64,000 nucleotides of DNA from assembly GCF_000373245.1 (NCBI RefSeq), contig NZ_KB890738.1, positions 62,001-126,000 on the forward strand, given 5' to 3'. A model generated the notes under the pieces. That model saw only the letters and a program-made list of their open reading frames with translations. It was not told where the DNA came from and did no database searches. Of this stretch, positions 45,350-54,957 are shown piece after piece. The stretch comes from Echinicola pacifica DSM 19836 (GTDB taxonomy: Bacteria > Bacteroidota > Bacteroidia > Cytophagales > Cyclobacteriaceae). The first letter of the stretch is position 1; every line of letters starts with the position of its first letter. The position numbers and the translations under genes were made by a program.

Positions 45350-46588
45350 CTAAGCCAAAAACGGATCATGATCCACCTTGAACTCCGAGGAATTCTCATC
45401 TGCGGCCATCAGGACAATTCTAAAAGTAGTCCCCTTTCCAGGTTCTGAATCATACACGAATATTCTTCCCTGATGATAGCCTTCGATGATCCGTTTCGCT
45501 AAAGTAAGCCCCAATCCCCAGCCTCTTTTTCGAGTGGTAAAGCCAGGATTAAAGACTTTCTTAAACATGCTCTTATCTATGCCTTTGCCGGTATCTGTAA
45601 TATCGATATGTACAAATTTCTCACTCTCTTTGATGATCTGTATGGAGATACTTCCTTGCCCCCGCATGGCATCCACCGCATTTTTGCAGATATTCTCAAT
45701 TACCCACTCAAATAATGACTTATTCATCATTGCCTCCACATCCTCTGCATGGCTGTTGAGCGCGATGGAGACCTTACTACTGATACGTGGCCGCAGATAA
45801 TTGACTGCCTCCTCTATCACGGAATACACATTCTCCTGCTTGATCACTGGAGAACTGCCAATATTACTAAACCGCTCCGTCACCATCCGCAACTTCGCTA
45901 CATCCTTATCCAGCTCCACGATCACCTCTTTATTCTCTTCCCAAACGGGGGAATTTTTCAGGTAATCAATCCATGCCATTAAGGAAGCAATGGGGGTACC
46001 GAGCTGATGCGCCGTTTCTTTGGTAAGACCGGCCCACACTCTGTTTTGCTCAGCGATTTTGCTCTGGTTAAATACGGCAAAAGCCAGCACGCCAAACACC
46101 AAAATCACCGAGAGCTGTACGTAAGGGTAGTATTTTAGTCGGGTAAGCAGTTCTGAGTTGGTATAATACATGTATTGATTATCCACAATCTGAATGGGCT
46201 CATAATCAAGCTTCATCCGCTGCACCTCAGCACGGAGCTTATTTTCGATATCTTCCTCAGTCGCATTTTTCTTGAAGGTAATATTTCGGTACTGACCGCT
46301 AGGTTTGCCGAAGGCATCCGCTACAATTACAGGGATATTATGATTCTCCTGGATAATCCCCTGATGAATAAAAGTAAGGTTATCAGAATTATTAGCCACG
46401 TATTCCATGGCATTGGCATATAGGGTGATCTGCTTTTTCTCACGCTCTTTTAGCTCGCTGACCAGCGTATTGGTGTAGTATATCGAACCAATACTTATAA
46501 TAAGAGAAGCCAGAAAAATGATCCACTTCACCTTGCCTCTATTATGATATAAATCCAGCGTTGCCAGATCCTGAATTTTATTTCTCAT
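45350..46588 (-). CDS. Membrane sensor histidine kinase
   Basis: 412 aa. Two membrane helices (about 22-42 and 156-174) enclose a 110-residue periplasmic sensor (EYVANNSDNLTFIHQGIIQE...). The H box is ETAHQLGTPIASLMAW with His194, followed by the N box (ICKNAVDAM), DTGKGID and the GWGLGLTLAKRI G box. There is no HAMP domain. No response regulator gene is adjacent, so the partner is elsewhere. The signal is unknown; the family is abundant in Bacteroidota. Confidence 0.92.
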   Translation of the reverse strand: MRNKIQDLATLDLYHNRGKVKWIIFLASLIISIGSIYYTNTLVSELKEREKKQITLYANAMEYVANNSDNLTFIHQGIIQENHNIPVIVADAFGKPSGQYRNITFKKNATEEDIENKLRAEVQRMKLDYEPIQIVDNQYMYYTNSELLTRLKYYPYVQLSVILVFGVLAFAVFNQSKIAEQNRVWAGLTKETAHQLGTPIASLMAWIDYLKNSPVWEENKEVIVELDKDVAKLRMVTERFSNIGSSPVIKQENVYSVIEEAVNYLRPRISSKVSIALNSHAEDVEAMMNKSLFEWVIENICKNAVDAMRGQGSISIQIIKESEKFVHIDITDTGKGIDKSMFKKVFNPGFTTRKRGWGLGLTLAKRIIEGYHQGRIFVYDSEPGKGTTFRIVLMAADENSSEFKVDHDPFLA

Positions 46589-46736
46589 TCAATAAATTTC
46601 TCTTTGACTTTAGGGCATTGGCAAGCCCAAACAGCTACCCACCACTTCCAATATGGCTTCAACGTTAATTTTTGCAAAATATTTCATTATTCCATCCCGG
46701 TTATAGATATTATCAATCGACTATTGAAAATATCAG

Positions 46737-46768
46737 TTTGAAACAGAACCAAGATTCTCGTAAATTCG
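46737..46768 (+). promoter_or_regulatory. Promoter of the dps gene
   Basis: -33 box TTTG (46737-46740), 20-bp spacer, -7 box TAAATTCG (46761-46768; TTCG instead of TTTG). Spacing is right; leader about 25-30 nt. Confidence 0.45.
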
Positions 46769-46801
46769 GATAATATTTTAAATAAACAAAACAAATATAA
46801 T

Positions 46802-47272
46802 ATGGCGACCAACGAAATAGGACTAAAAGTAAAAGATAGCAAAGTATTGGCTGAAAAGCTGAACAACCTTTTGGCTAATTATGAAATTTATTACCAGAAT
46901 CTGAGAAATTTCCACTGGAACGTTTCCGGTCCTAATTTCTTTGAGCTACATGCCAAGTTTGAGGAATTATACAATGAGGCAAATGAAGCCATTGACGAAA
47001 CTGCTGAGAGGATCCTCACTCTGGGTGAGCGTCCATTGAGCAGCTTCTCAGAATATATCGAGCAAGCAGTCATCAAGGAGGCAAAGAAGATCTCTGAACC
47101 TACCAAAATGGTAGAACAGGTACGTGACAATCTGGGCACACTATTGACCTTGGAGAGAGAAACCTTGGAGATCGCCAGCGCTCAAGGTGATGAAGGAACT
47201 GTAGCGCTGATGAGTGACTATATCACTTCCAAAGAAAAAGTGGTGTGGATGCTTTCTGCCTATCTAAGATAA
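46802..47272 (+). CDS. dps: Dps-family ferritin-like DNA-protection protein
   Basis: 156 aa four-helix bundle. Ferroxidase ligands are visible in NLRNFHWNVSGPNFFELHAKFEELYNE (His and later Asp/Glu: EAIDETAERI), the inter-subunit site typical of Dps. Dps shells of twelve subunits store iron and protect DNA from hydrogen peroxide. The N-terminus is short with few lysines, so DNA binding may be weak. Monocistronic. Confidence 0.93.
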   Translation: MATNEIGLKVKDSKVLAEKLNNLLANYEIYYQNLRNFHWNVSGPNFFELHAKFEELYNEANEAIDETAERILTLGERPLSSFSEYIEQAVIKEAKKISEPTKMVEQVRDNLGTLLTLERETLEIASAQGDEGTVALMSDYITSKEKVVWMLSAYLR

Positions 47273-47293
47273 TAGTTATTAAACCCCTAATGG

Positions 47294-47346
47294 GCCCAAT
47301 GAATAGCGCTTGAAGTCTATTCATTGGGCTATTTTTTTGTCCTTAA
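47294..47346 (+). terminator. Terminator of dps
   Basis: 13-bp perfect stem GCCCAATGAATAG (47294-47306) / CTATTCATTGGGC (47327-47339) followed by a T run. Confidence 0.9.
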
Positions 47347-47350
47347 AAAT

Positions 47351-48661
47351 TTAATTACTCTGCTTTATCCATTTCCACAGGGTTCTATAGTTCACCTTGG
47401 TCCCATGGACCAAAATCCCTATCCTATAGATCTTACCCGCCACCCAAGCCGTAAAGAGGAATCCCACAATAAGAAGGGTCATCGACAAGATCAGGTCAAA
47501 GGCAGGTATTCCAAAACTAGCTCTTCCGACCATCGCTATGGGGGAGGTCAAGGGGATCACTGACAGCCAGAAACTCGCTTGACTATTTGGGTCATCCAGA
47601 ATAAAAATAAACAAGCCAAAGTAACTCGCCATCAATGGAATGGTCACTGGCAGCATAAACTGCTGTGCATCCGCAGGGGAGTCCACTGCGGCACCTATCG
47701 CTGCAAAAACAGCTCCATACAGCAAGTATCCGCCAAGGAAATAAAAGAGGAATGTGAAGATCAAAGCCACGAAATCGATGCCTTGCATGGCCACTAGGAA
47801 TTGACCTACCTGACCAGAGGCCATCATCTGCTCAGCGGCCTCGCCACCTGCCATTTCCATCGCCTGCTGCTGCGGCATCTGCATACCAAAATAACCCATG
47901 ACCACCGTGGAGATGGTCGTCATCAGCAGGATCCAGATCAGGAATTGTGTAAGGCTTACCGCTCCTATTCCCAGCACCTTCCCTACCATAAGCTCAAAGG
48001 GACGAATGGAGCTTACCAAAATCTCTATAATACGGCTGGATTTTTCCTCGATTACCCCCTGCATGACTTGATTTCCATAGATAAAAATAAAGGTGTAAAT
48101 GAGTATCCCAAGAAAAAACCCTAATCCATAATTGATCGCTGAATTGGAAGCTTTCTCCACTCCACCTTTCTCCAAAGTGATGGAATTGATGTTTACATTA
48201 GTTTTTAGCTGCTTTATGAGCAGGGGATCGATTCCCGAATCATAAAGCCTTATCTCTTCAATTTTACGTTTCAGCTCACCTTCCAGCTCGGATATAAGCC
48301 CCATGGGAGCAGATTTTTCAGAATAAAATAATATTCCTTCCGGGCGCTCCAATTCCAGAGGGGGAATATGCAAAAAACCATACCGCTCACCAGCTACCAC
48401 CATTTCCTTGGCTTTGTCGGCGGGAAGATCAGAATAGGAAAACGCAAATTCTCCATTAGATTCTAAAAAGAAGGCCTCAGTCTCGTCCACCACTTCTATG
48501 ATCCGAAGGGCATCTCCCCCACTTTCGCTGGTGGATATCCAAAGAAACAATCCTAAAATAGCAGGAAATACTAAGGGAGTAAGGATGGTAGTCAGGAGAA
48601 AAGATTTCTTTCTTACGCGAGCAAGGTATTCTCTTTGGATCACCAAAAAAATTTTTCTCAT
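47351..48661 (-). CDS. ABC-2 type exporter permease, NatB-like
   Basis: 436 aa. One helix near the N-terminus (KKSFLLTTILTPLVFPAILGLF), a large extracytoplasmic loop (about 45-185), then five or more helices (LGFFLGILIYTFIFIYG, SSRIIEILVSSIRPFELMVGKVLGIG, VALIFTFLFYFLGGYLLYGAVF). This is the NatB/YhaP layout (sodium or drug efflux in Bacillus). It overlaps the ATPase gene by 4 bp (ATGA), so translation is coupled. Substrate unknown. Confidence 0.9.
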   Translation of the reverse strand: MRKIFLVIQREYLARVRKKSFLLTTILTPLVFPAILGLFLWISTSESGGDALRIIEVVDETEAFFLESNGEFAFSYSDLPADKAKEMVVAGERYGFLHIPPLELERPEGILFYSEKSAPMGLISELEGELKRKIEEIRLYDSGIDPLLIKQLKTNVNINSITLEKGGVEKASNSAINYGLGFFLGILIYTFIFIYGNQVMQGVIEEKSSRIIEILVSSIRPFELMVGKVLGIGAVSLTQFLIWILLMTTISTVVMGYFGMQMPQQQAMEMAGGEAAEQMMASGQVGQFLVAMQGIDFVALIFTFLFYFLGGYLLYGAVFAAIGAAVDSPADAQQFMLPVTIPLMASYFGLFIFILDDPNSQASFWLSVIPLTSPIAMVGRASFGIPAFDLILSMTLLIVGFLFTAWVAGKIYRIGILVHGTKVNYRTLWKWIKQSN

Positions 48662-49557
48662 GGGGTCGTTTCTTTAACTTTTTGAATAAATATTTCCTCA
48701 ATGGTAGGGATCATCTCTGTAAATCCTATGACTTGCCCAAAGGGCAAAATCTCATTTAAAAGCTCATTGGGCTCTCGGCCTTCAAGTAAAGCCTTAAATT
48801 TCCACTTGCCTTCCTGCTGTCTCACCATTTCCCAATGTGCGGGGAAAGGAAGTCCATCTGGAAGGAGCTCCACCATAAATGTACCCGTCTTGGCCTGATC
48901 TCTGATCTCCCCGACTGATCCATCCAGGACCTTTTGGGACTTATTGATCATCGCAATATGATCACATAAGAGCTCCACTGATTCCATCCGGTGTGTGCTG
49001 AGGACGACGGTGGTACCTTGGGATTTTAATTCAAGGATCTCATTTTTTATAATTTCTGCATTTACTGGGTCAAAACCAGAGAAGGGTTCGTCCAAAATGA
49101 GCAGCTCTGGATCATGGATCACCGTGGAGATAAACTGCACTTTCTGCGCCATGCCTTTGGACAGGTCTTCGATTTTCTTCTCTGCCCAGTTGGCTATATC
49201 AAGTTTCTTAAGCCACTTATCCACTTTCTCATGCGCTTGGGAGGAGCTTAGATTTTTCAGTTGAGCGAAATAAAGCAGTTGCTCACGGACTTTCATCTTC
49301 TTATATAAACCTCTCTCCTCAGGGAGATAGCCGATATTGCGAATGTGCTTTGAGGATAATTGCTCCCCATTGAGCAAAACACTTCCGCTATCTGCCTCTA
49401 TAATTTGATTGACAATTCGGATCAAGGTTGTTTTGCCAGCGCCATTTGGTCCTAGCAAACCATATACGCCTCCTCGAGGAATAGTTAAATCCACATCCGT
49501 AAGTGCCTTATGGTCTCCATAGCTCTTATTCAGAGCAGTTATTGTAAGTATATTCAC
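48658..49557 (-). CDS. ABC transporter ATP-binding protein, NatA-like
   Basis: 299 aa. Walker A GPNGAGKTTLI, Q-loop, signature LSKGMAQKVQF (variant of LSGGQ), Walker B LLILDEPFSGFDP, H-loop STHRM. The C-terminal extension of about 80 residues is typical for this group. Partner of the permease encoded downstream with ATGA overlap. Divergently placed against nothing on the other strand; own promoter expected at 49560-49650. Confidence 0.93.
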   Translation of the reverse strand: MNILTITALNKSYGDHKALTDVDLTIPRGGVYGLLGPNGAGKTTLIRIVNQIIEADSGSVLLNGEQLSSKHIRNIGYLPEERGLYKKMKVREQLLYFAQLKNLSSSQAHEKVDKWLKKLDIANWAEKKIEDLSKGMAQKVQFISTVIHDPELLILDEPFSGFDPVNAEIIKNEILELKSQGTTVVLSTHRMESVELLCDHIAMINKSQKVLDGSVGEIRDQAKTGTFMVELLPDGLPFPAHWEMVRQQEGKWKFKALLEGREPNELLNEILPFGQVIGFTEMIPTIEEIFIQKVKETTP

Positions 49558-49798
49558 CTATAGCTTATTAAGATATTTACTTTAAAAGTATCAAAATCTT
49601 CTAATATGATCCTATTGATATGCTTAAAAAACGCAGTCTGGCAAAAATAAGGGGAATAGATTAGGCACAATGATTATTTCTCTGATTCATTACCTTTGAA
49701 TCCAAAACCTGAAAGCAGCAAATAAGATAAAGAAATAAGGAGAGTTAGAATAATCCATATGGGGACGCCCACCCCTCATAAGCATCGAGTTTGGGGTA

Positions 49799-50692
49799 TT
49801 ATTGCAGCACCAGAGAGCCCACAGATACATCAATCTCAAACTCCATCAAATTGGCTGCATTTTTTTTGTACCCTTTGCTCACATAGACCTTTTCCTCTAG
49901 CTCTGAGAGATAGGAAGGCAATTTAGTCCTGCACATAGCGGTGGAGTTGATACGAATAATATAAGGGTACTGAGGAGATGGTAAGGCGATATAAACTGCG
50001 CCTGCCCCTACGGTGGTGGTCACCAGGCAGGGACCAATATCATGGGGCATCTTACGGAAGTTTAGATTTACCTTGCCATAATTGACATCAAAAATCAGGT
50101 TTCTAGCATTGGCGTGGGCCACGTTTATGCCATCGACAGTCCCCATATTCACCTTTACCAGTAAGGTATCCATGGCTACAGAGTTGATGGCTTCATCCTG
50201 GAAAGTCAAATAAACATCAGCCGTAGCGGTATTGATTTTACATTTTTTGACTTTGATATGTGACAGATCCACATTGGCACGGCCAATACCAAACTGCAAA
50301 TTCAAATCATAATTAAAATCTTCGCTTAGGCCTACTTCCCATGTATGATCAAAGTCGCCTTCTGCACTTGCAAAAAGTTTTGAGGAGAGGCTTTTGCCAA
50401 AGCTTTCTCTATCTACATCGCTATGATTCAGAGTAGCTTTGAGGGTATTATCATCTATTGAGTATTGGAATTCAGGTAATATATTCACCTTTGACAGGTG
50501 AGCATGGATCATTAATGGCTTATTAGAATATAATCGATCGATAGAGGACACTCCTTTATAGGAGGAGAAGTTTAATTGAACCTGATCAAATCCACTTCTT
50601 TCCTTCACCGCAAACTCCTTGACGATCTGAGCTTCTGCCCAGTGAGCCATTCCACAGGCCAGAAAAACGATTAAGCACAATCTATTCAACAT
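49799..50692 (-). CDS. Secreted hypothetical protein, toastrack-like (DUF4097-like) fold
   Basis: 297 aa with signal peptide (ending GMAHWAEAQ). The body is a string of short beta strands with the look of a DUF4097/LiaF-type beta-solenoid: QVQLNFSSYKG, DLNLQFGIGRANVDLSHIKV, INTATADVYLTF, LLVKVNMGTVDGINV, LIFDVNYGKVNLNF. No catalytic residues are visible. It lies downstream of dnaJ on the same strand but beyond a terminator. Role unknown; such domains often sit in envelope-stress proteins. Confidence 0.6.
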   Translation of the reverse strand: MLNRLCLIVFLACGMAHWAEAQIVKEFAVKERSGFDQVQLNFSSYKGVSSIDRLYSNKPLMIHAHLSKVNILPEFQYSIDDNTLKATLNHSDVDRESFGKSLSSKLFASAEGDFDHTWEVGLSEDFNYDLNLQFGIGRANVDLSHIKVKKCKINTATADVYLTFQDEAINSVAMDTLLVKVNMGTVDGINVAHANARNLIFDVNYGKVNLNFRKMPHDIGPCLVTTTVGAGAVYIALPSPQYPYIIRINSTAMCRTKLPSYLSELEEKVYVSKGYKKNAANLMEFEIDVSVGSLVLQ

Positions 50693-50736
50693 ACGAATAA
50701 CCTACGAAAGCTTAGGTAAAAGGTTGGCAGAGGCAT

Positions 50737-50768
50737 AAAAAAAACCGGAAAAAATCCGGCTTTTTTTA
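50737..50768 (-). terminator. Terminator of the grpE-dnaJ run
   Basis: Stem GCCGGA...TCCGGT with A- and T-runs on both sides, between the dnaJ stop and the next gene on the minus strand. Confidence 0.8.
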
Positions 50769-50784
50769 TAGTCCTATTGAGGTT

Positions 50785-51900
50785 CTAGAAAAACTCCTTC
50801 ATTTTATCGAAAAAGCTCTTCTCAGAATTACTTGGATCAGGAATAAAATTCTCAGAAGTTCTGAGAGATTCCAGCATATCTTTTTCCTCTTTGGAAAGCT
50901 GTCTTGGCGTCCATACATTGACATGTATGAGTTCGTCTCCACGGCCGTATCCATTCAGATCTTTGATTCCTTTCCCCTTGAGTCGAAGAATTTTTCCACT
51001 TTGGGTTCCTGGCTCAAGTTTGATTTTCACTTTACTTTCTATGGTTGGCACTTCTATATGTGCTCCTAGAGCAGCATCAATGAAACTAACATAGAGGTCA
51101 TATACGACATTATTTCCATCACGCTGAAGCAGGTCATGCTCGATTTCTTCAATGACAATGAGCAAGTCTCCGGCCACACCGCCTGGGGTTTCATTCCCTT
51201 TTCCAGAAAGGCTCAGTTGCATTCCATCAGCCACGCCAGCAGGGATATTGATAGGGATCACTTCCTCTTTCAACATCAAGCCTTTGGCATCAGCATGGTC
51301 TGGCTTCTTATCGATGATCTGTCCTGTACCGCCGCAAGCAGGGCAAGTACTTGCAGACACCATCTGACCAAGCATCGTATTCACGACTTTCTTAATTTGC
51401 CCCTGACCTTGACAGGTATTACAGGTTTTGAAGGAAACACCGTCCGCGACCACGTGACGTTTCACTTTTATTTTTTTCTCTACGCCGTTGGCCACCTCTT
51501 TTAGGTTGACCTTTAATTTGACACGAAGATTGGTTCCTTTGCGCATTCTACGACCGCCGCCACCGCCGCCGCCGAAGAAAGACTCAAAGCCTCCACCACC
51601 GCCGCCAAACACGTCGCCGAATTGGGAGAAGATGTCATCCATATTCATCCCGCCACCGCCATAGCCGGCATTGCCGCCTACGCCTTGATGGCCAAATCTA
51701 TCATAGCGTTCTTTCTTCTCTGGATTGCTGAGCACCTCATAGGCTTCAGCGGCTTCTTTGAACTTATCTTCTGCTTCCTTATTGTCTGGGTTTTTGTCAG
51801 GGTGATATTTGATCGCCATCTTTCGATAAGCTTTTTTTATCTCCTCCGCAGTCGCCCCTTTGGACAGCCCTAGTACCTCGTAAAAGTCTCTCTTTGCCAT
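50785..51900 (-). CDS. dnaJ: Chaperone DnaJ with only one zinc site
   Basis: 371 aa. J domain (1-70, HPD at 33-35), Gly/Phe-rich linker (71-118, many glycine runs), zinc region, then two C-terminal beta domains and DKMKEFF tail. A canonical DnaJ has four CxxCxGxG motifs; here only two are present, CNTCQGQG (Cys160, Cys163) and CPACGGTG (Cys186, Cys189). They correspond to motifs II and III (zinc site II). Motifs I and IV are replaced by [10 protein letters not shown] and [11 protein letters not shown] with no cysteine. Site II is the one linked to client transfer to DnaK, so function is likely kept. It follows grpE by 6 bp. Confidence 0.95.
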   Translation of the reverse strand: MAKRDFYEVLGLSKGATAEEIKKAYRKMAIKYHPDKNPDNKEAEDKFKEAAEAYEVLSNPEKKERYDRFGHQGVGGNAGYGGGGMNMDDIFSQFGDVFGGGGGGFESFFGGGGGGGRRMRKGTNLRVKLKVNLKEVANGVEKKIKVKRHVVADGVSFKTCNTCQGQGQIKKVVNTMLGQMVSASTCPACGGTGQIIDKKPDHADAKGLMLKEEVIPINIPAGVADGMQLSLSGKGNETPGGVAGDLLIVIEEIEHDLLQRDGNNVVYDLYVSFIDAALGAHIEVPTIESKVKIKLEPGTQSGKILRLKGKGIKDLNGYGRGDELIHVNVWTPRQLSKEEKDMLESLRTSENFIPDPSNSEKSFFDKMKEFF

Positions 51901-51906
51901 AATTTC

Positions 51907-52527
51907 TTAAGATCCAATGACTACCTTGGCGTATCTCACGACCTTATCGCCAAGGGTATAGCCTTTTTCTACCACATCAATTACTTTCCCCTTCATCTCT
52001 TCAGAAGGCGCGGGAATCTGGGTGATGGCTTCCTGCGTATCCGCATCAAAATCCTTCCCTATCAGATCCTCCATTGCCTTCAGCCCTTTGGCCTCAAGCA
52101 TTTTGTATAGTTTATTATATATCAACAAGCTTCCTTCAAGGGCCTTCTCCTGCCCACTCGCTTGCTCTTCTGCTCTAATCGCTCGCTCAAAATCATCCAC
52201 CACAGGAATCAGATCCCTCAATACATCCTCAGAGGCTGTTTTGATCAGATCAAGTCTTTCTTTGGAAGTCCTTCTTCTGTAATTCTCAAATTCAGAATAT
52301 AACCTCAAATACTTGTCCTTCATCTCCTGAGCTTCCGCCTTATATTTCTCCTCTGCTGACGGCTCTTCTGAGCTTGCTTCGGCATTTACTTGCTCTTCGT
52401 TGGTGGAAGAGCTCTGTTCTGCATTCTCATCAAAAGCAGTTTCCGCTTGCTTATTTTCAGTCTGCTCTTCTGGAGCTACATTTTCCTTATTCATATCTTC
52501 TTTTGACAAATTTTCCTGATTTGACAT
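51907..52527 (-). CDS. grpE: Nucleotide exchange factor GrpE
   Basis: 206 aa. An acidic, low-complexity N-terminal tail (1-65, rich in Glu, Asn, Ala) precedes the long dimer helix (YKAEAQEMKDKYLRLYSEFE, NYRRRTSKERLDLIKTASED) and the small beta domain with PVVDDFERAI and VVEKGYTLGDKVVRYAKVVIG, the GrpE signature. Releases ADP from DnaK. Co-transcribed with dnaJ; dnaK is not in the window. Confidence 0.96.
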   Translation of the reverse strand: MSNQENLSKEDMNKENVAPEEQTENKQAETAFDENAEQSSSTNEEQVNAEASSEEPSAEEKYKAEAQEMKDKYLRLYSEFENYRRRTSKERLDLIKTASEDVLRDLIPVVDDFERAIRAEEQASGQEKALEGSLLIYNKLYKMLEAKGLKAMEDLIGKDFDADTQEAITQIPAPSEEMKGKVIDVVEKGYTLGDKVVRYAKVVIGS

Positions 52528-52600
52528 ACGAATTATCTTTTTCGCTTCCTTCCTACTTTATCAATTTGTTTGCCATACTGCATCAACTGACAAAGTGACA

Positions 52601-53593
52601 TTATTCTATAATGGCTTGGTAAAGGGAATCTTTAAGTTTATCGAGGTTATACTGGCTTACGGAGGAGATAAAGATACATTCTATCCCTTCAGGGAGGTCT
52701 GCACGCATCTCATTCATCAACTCTTCATCCAGCATATCTGACTTAGATACCGCCAAAATGCGCCTTTTATCCAGGAGCTCAGGATTGTACTCTTCTAATT
52801 CCTTCAGTAGAATACCATATTGTTCCTTGATACTCTCTGCATCTGCAGGCACGAGGAATAAGAGGATGGAGTTTCTTTCAATATGCCTCAGGAAACGCAG
52901 GCCTAGGCCTTTGCCTTCAGAAGCGCCTTCAATAATCCCTGGGATATCAGCCATTACGAAGGATTTATCATCTCTATAGCCCACCACACCCAGGTTAGGC
53001 ACTAAGGTGGTGAAAGGATAATCACCTATTTCTGGCTTAGCAGCCGATATGGAGGATAATAAGGTCGATTTACCAGCATTAGGAAAGCCTACTAAGCCCA
53101 CATCTGCCAGTAATTTTAGTTCTAATACAATCCATTCTTCTATCCCATCTTCCCCAGGCTGCGCATAATGTGGCGCCTGATTGGTGGATGTTTTGAAATG
53201 ATCGTTTCCTAAACCACCACGTCCTCCAGAAGTCAGGATGATCTCTTCTCCGTCTGCATTCACCTCAAAGCGCACCTCTCCGGTCTCCGCATCTTTGGCG
53301 ACGGTACCCAAGGGTACCTCTAAGACGATATCTTTTCCATCACGGCCTTTTCTTCTTCCTCCTTCTCCTCCTTTACCCCCTTCGGCGATGACATGTTTTC
53401 GAAATTTCAAATGTAGCAAGGTCCACAACTGGGAATTGCCACGTAAGATAATATGGCCTCCACGACCACCATCACCTCCATCAGGCCCACCTTTGGGCAC
53501 ATGTTTTTCTCTGCGAAAATGCGCCGAGCCTGCTCCTCCAGAGCCTGATCGGGAGCAAAATTTCACGTAATCTATAAAGTTGGAATCTGCCAC
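52601..53593 (-). CDS. obg: GTPase ObgE/CgtA
   Basis: 330 aa: glycine-rich Obg fold ([28 protein letters not shown]) followed by the GTPase domain with [24 protein letters not shown] and [17 protein letters not shown]. Essential ribosome-assembly and stress GTPase. It ends before the C-terminal OCT domain of some relatives, normal for Bacteroidota. Sits between adk and grpE, all on the minus strand. Confidence 0.96.
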   Translation of the reverse strand: MADSNFIDYVKFCSRSGSGGAGSAHFRREKHVPKGGPDGGDGGRGGHIILRGNSQLWTLLHLKFRKHVIAEGGKGGEGGRRKGRDGKDIVLEVPLGTVAKDAETGEVRFEVNADGEEIILTSGGRGGLGNDHFKTSTNQAPHYAQPGEDGIEEWIVLELKLLADVGLVGFPNAGKSTLLSSISAAKPEIGDYPFTTLVPNLGVVGYRDDKSFVMADIPGIIEGASEGKGLGLRFLRHIERNSILLFLVPADAESIKEQYGILLKELEEYNPELLDKRRILAVSKSDMLDEELMNEMRADLPEGIECIFISSVSQYNLDKLKDSLYQAIIE

Positions 53594-53681
53594 AGTGCTA
53601 TATTTTTTACAAATAAAAGAGGCTAAGATTTACTCTTAGCCATCCATTAACTGCCACAAAGTTACAATTATTTTTCGGGTA

Positions 53682-54254
53682 TTAATAGTTATCTATAACC
53701 TCACAGATATTTCCGAAAATCTCCTCAATACTTCCCACTCCATGTATGGTAGATAATTTACCTTGAGCATCATAATAACTCGCCACAGGTAGGGTCTCAT
53801 CATTATATACACGGATTCTGGTATTGATTTTCTCCTCATCCTGATCGTCCACTCTTCCCGAGGTCTTACCACGCTGTCTGATTCGTTCTTTCAGTTCCTC
53901 TTCAGGGACATCCAGGGCTATCATCCCGGAGATGCCCATATCTTTATCCTCAAGCAGGCCATCTAAGGCTTCCGCCTGAGCCACGGTACGAGGAAATCCA
54001 TCCAAAATAAAGCCTTTGGCAGAGGTACTGGACTTAATCTTGTCATCCACCATACCAATGACCACCTCATCTGGCACCAAGTGCCCCTCATCCATATATT
54101 TTTTGGCCAATTTTCCCAAATCCGTGCCTTCACCAAGGTGTTTTCTAAATAGATCTCCAGTGGAAATATGCTCCAGTTGGTATTTCGCAATTAGCTTTTC
54201 ACTTTGCGTCCCTTTGCCGGCACCCGGAGGGCCAAATAATACTATGTTTAGCAT
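53682..54254 (-). CDS. adk: Adenylate kinase
   Basis: 190 aa, short LID form. GPPGAGKGTQSEKL P-loop, GDLFRKHL (AMP site), LDGFPRTVAQAEALD signature, and RIRQRGKTSGRVDDQDEEKI LID without zinc cysteines. Interconverts ATP + AMP and 2 ADP. It follows hpt after 37 bp and precedes obg by 88 bp in one transcription direction. Confidence 0.97.
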   Translation of the reverse strand: MLNIVLFGPPGAGKGTQSEKLIAKYQLEHISTGDLFRKHLGEGTDLGKLAKKYMDEGHLVPDEVVIGMVDDKIKSSTSAKGFILDGFPRTVAQAEALDGLLEDKDMGISGMIALDVPEEELKERIRQRGKTSGRVDDQDEEKINTRIRVYNDETLPVASYYDAQGKLSTIHGVGSIEEIFGNICEVIDNY

Positions 54255-54291
54255 GATTCTTATGGTTTTTATAGTGTTTAGGTGTTCCCTT

Positions 54292-54819
54292 TCACTTTAG
54301 TTGATATATTTCTTTAAGGTTGCGGCCATACCCGTCATAATCCAGGCCATAGCCAACCACAAATTTATTTGGAATCTCGAAACCTACGTATTTTACGGAT
54401 ACCGCAGCGGTCAAGGCTTCAGGTTTCAGCAATAAGCTGACCACCTCCACGCTAGAAGGGGCCTGAGCTTTCAGCTCATTAATTAAATAAGCCATACTCA
54501 AACCCGTATCCACAATATCCTCCACTACCAATACATGTCGCCCCGCTAAGGAACCTGTTAGCCCCAGAACCTCCTTCACCTTACCAGTGGATGACATTGA
54601 TTCATAAGAGGATATTTTTATAAAAGACATTTCCAAAGGGGTATCGACTGCCTTCATAAGGTCTGACAAAAACATAAATGCCCCATTAAGCACCCCCAAA
54701 ACCACTGGTTCTTTCCCAGCATAATCTTGGCTTAATTGTGCCCCTATTTGGTTCACTCTGTCCTTCAGCTCCTCAGCAGACAGGTACAACTTGAATTCTT
54801 TATCTCTTACTTTCAACAT
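54292..54819 (-). CDS. hpt: Hypoxanthine phosphoribosyltransferase
   Basis: 175 aa type I phosphoribosyltransferase. PRPP loop VLVVEDIVDTGLSMAYL, GVLNGAFMFLSDL and the C-terminal FEIPNKFVVGYGLDYDGYGRN are typical of Hpt. Salvages hypoxanthine and guanine to IMP and GMP. I start at ATG 54819 rather than 54873, because a TATATTTG -7 box lies at 54854-54861, so the upstream ATG would be outside the message. First gene of hpt-adk-obg-grpE-dnaJ. Confidence 0.95.
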   Translation of the reverse strand: MLKVRDKEFKLYLSAEELKDRVNQIGAQLSQDYAGKEPVVLGVLNGAFMFLSDLMKAVDTPLEMSFIKISSYESMSSTGKVKEVLGLTGSLAGRHVLVVEDIVDTGLSMAYLINELKAQAPSSVEVVSLLLKPEALTAAVSVKYVGFEIPNKFVVGYGLDYDGYGRNLKEIYQLK

Positions 54820-54832
54820 ATACAATAAAAAA

Positions 54833-54849
54833 GCCCTAAAATTTAGGGC
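54833..54849 (-). other. 17-nt palindrome in the hpt leader
   Basis: GCCCTAAA-A-TTTAGGGC, followed by TTTTTT on the minus strand. It may terminate the upstream M42 peptidase message (stop at 54958) or form a 5' hairpin in the hpt message, whose start is predicted in the same place. Confidence 0.5.
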
Positions 54850-54853
54850 GTTA

Positions 54854-54861
54854 CAAATATA
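54854..54861 (-). promoter_or_regulatory. -7 promoter box of hpt
   Basis: TATATTTG on the minus strand, perfect TAnnTTTG match, 35 bp before the chosen ATG. Confidence 0.5.
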
Positions 54862-54957
54862 GAAAAATTTCATTTTAGCCGCCTATTTTGCTCTATAAAG
54901 ATGTCAATTACAGCCCTTCCGACCTCCATAGCCCTCCAAAATGAGATTTTCCATCTA

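Noticed and set aside
49691-49698. TACCTTTG on the plus strand, a perfect -7 box
   Set aside because: No gene follows on that strand and there is no -33 box; it would only make an antisense RNA to the secreted hypothetical gene. Kept as unproven.
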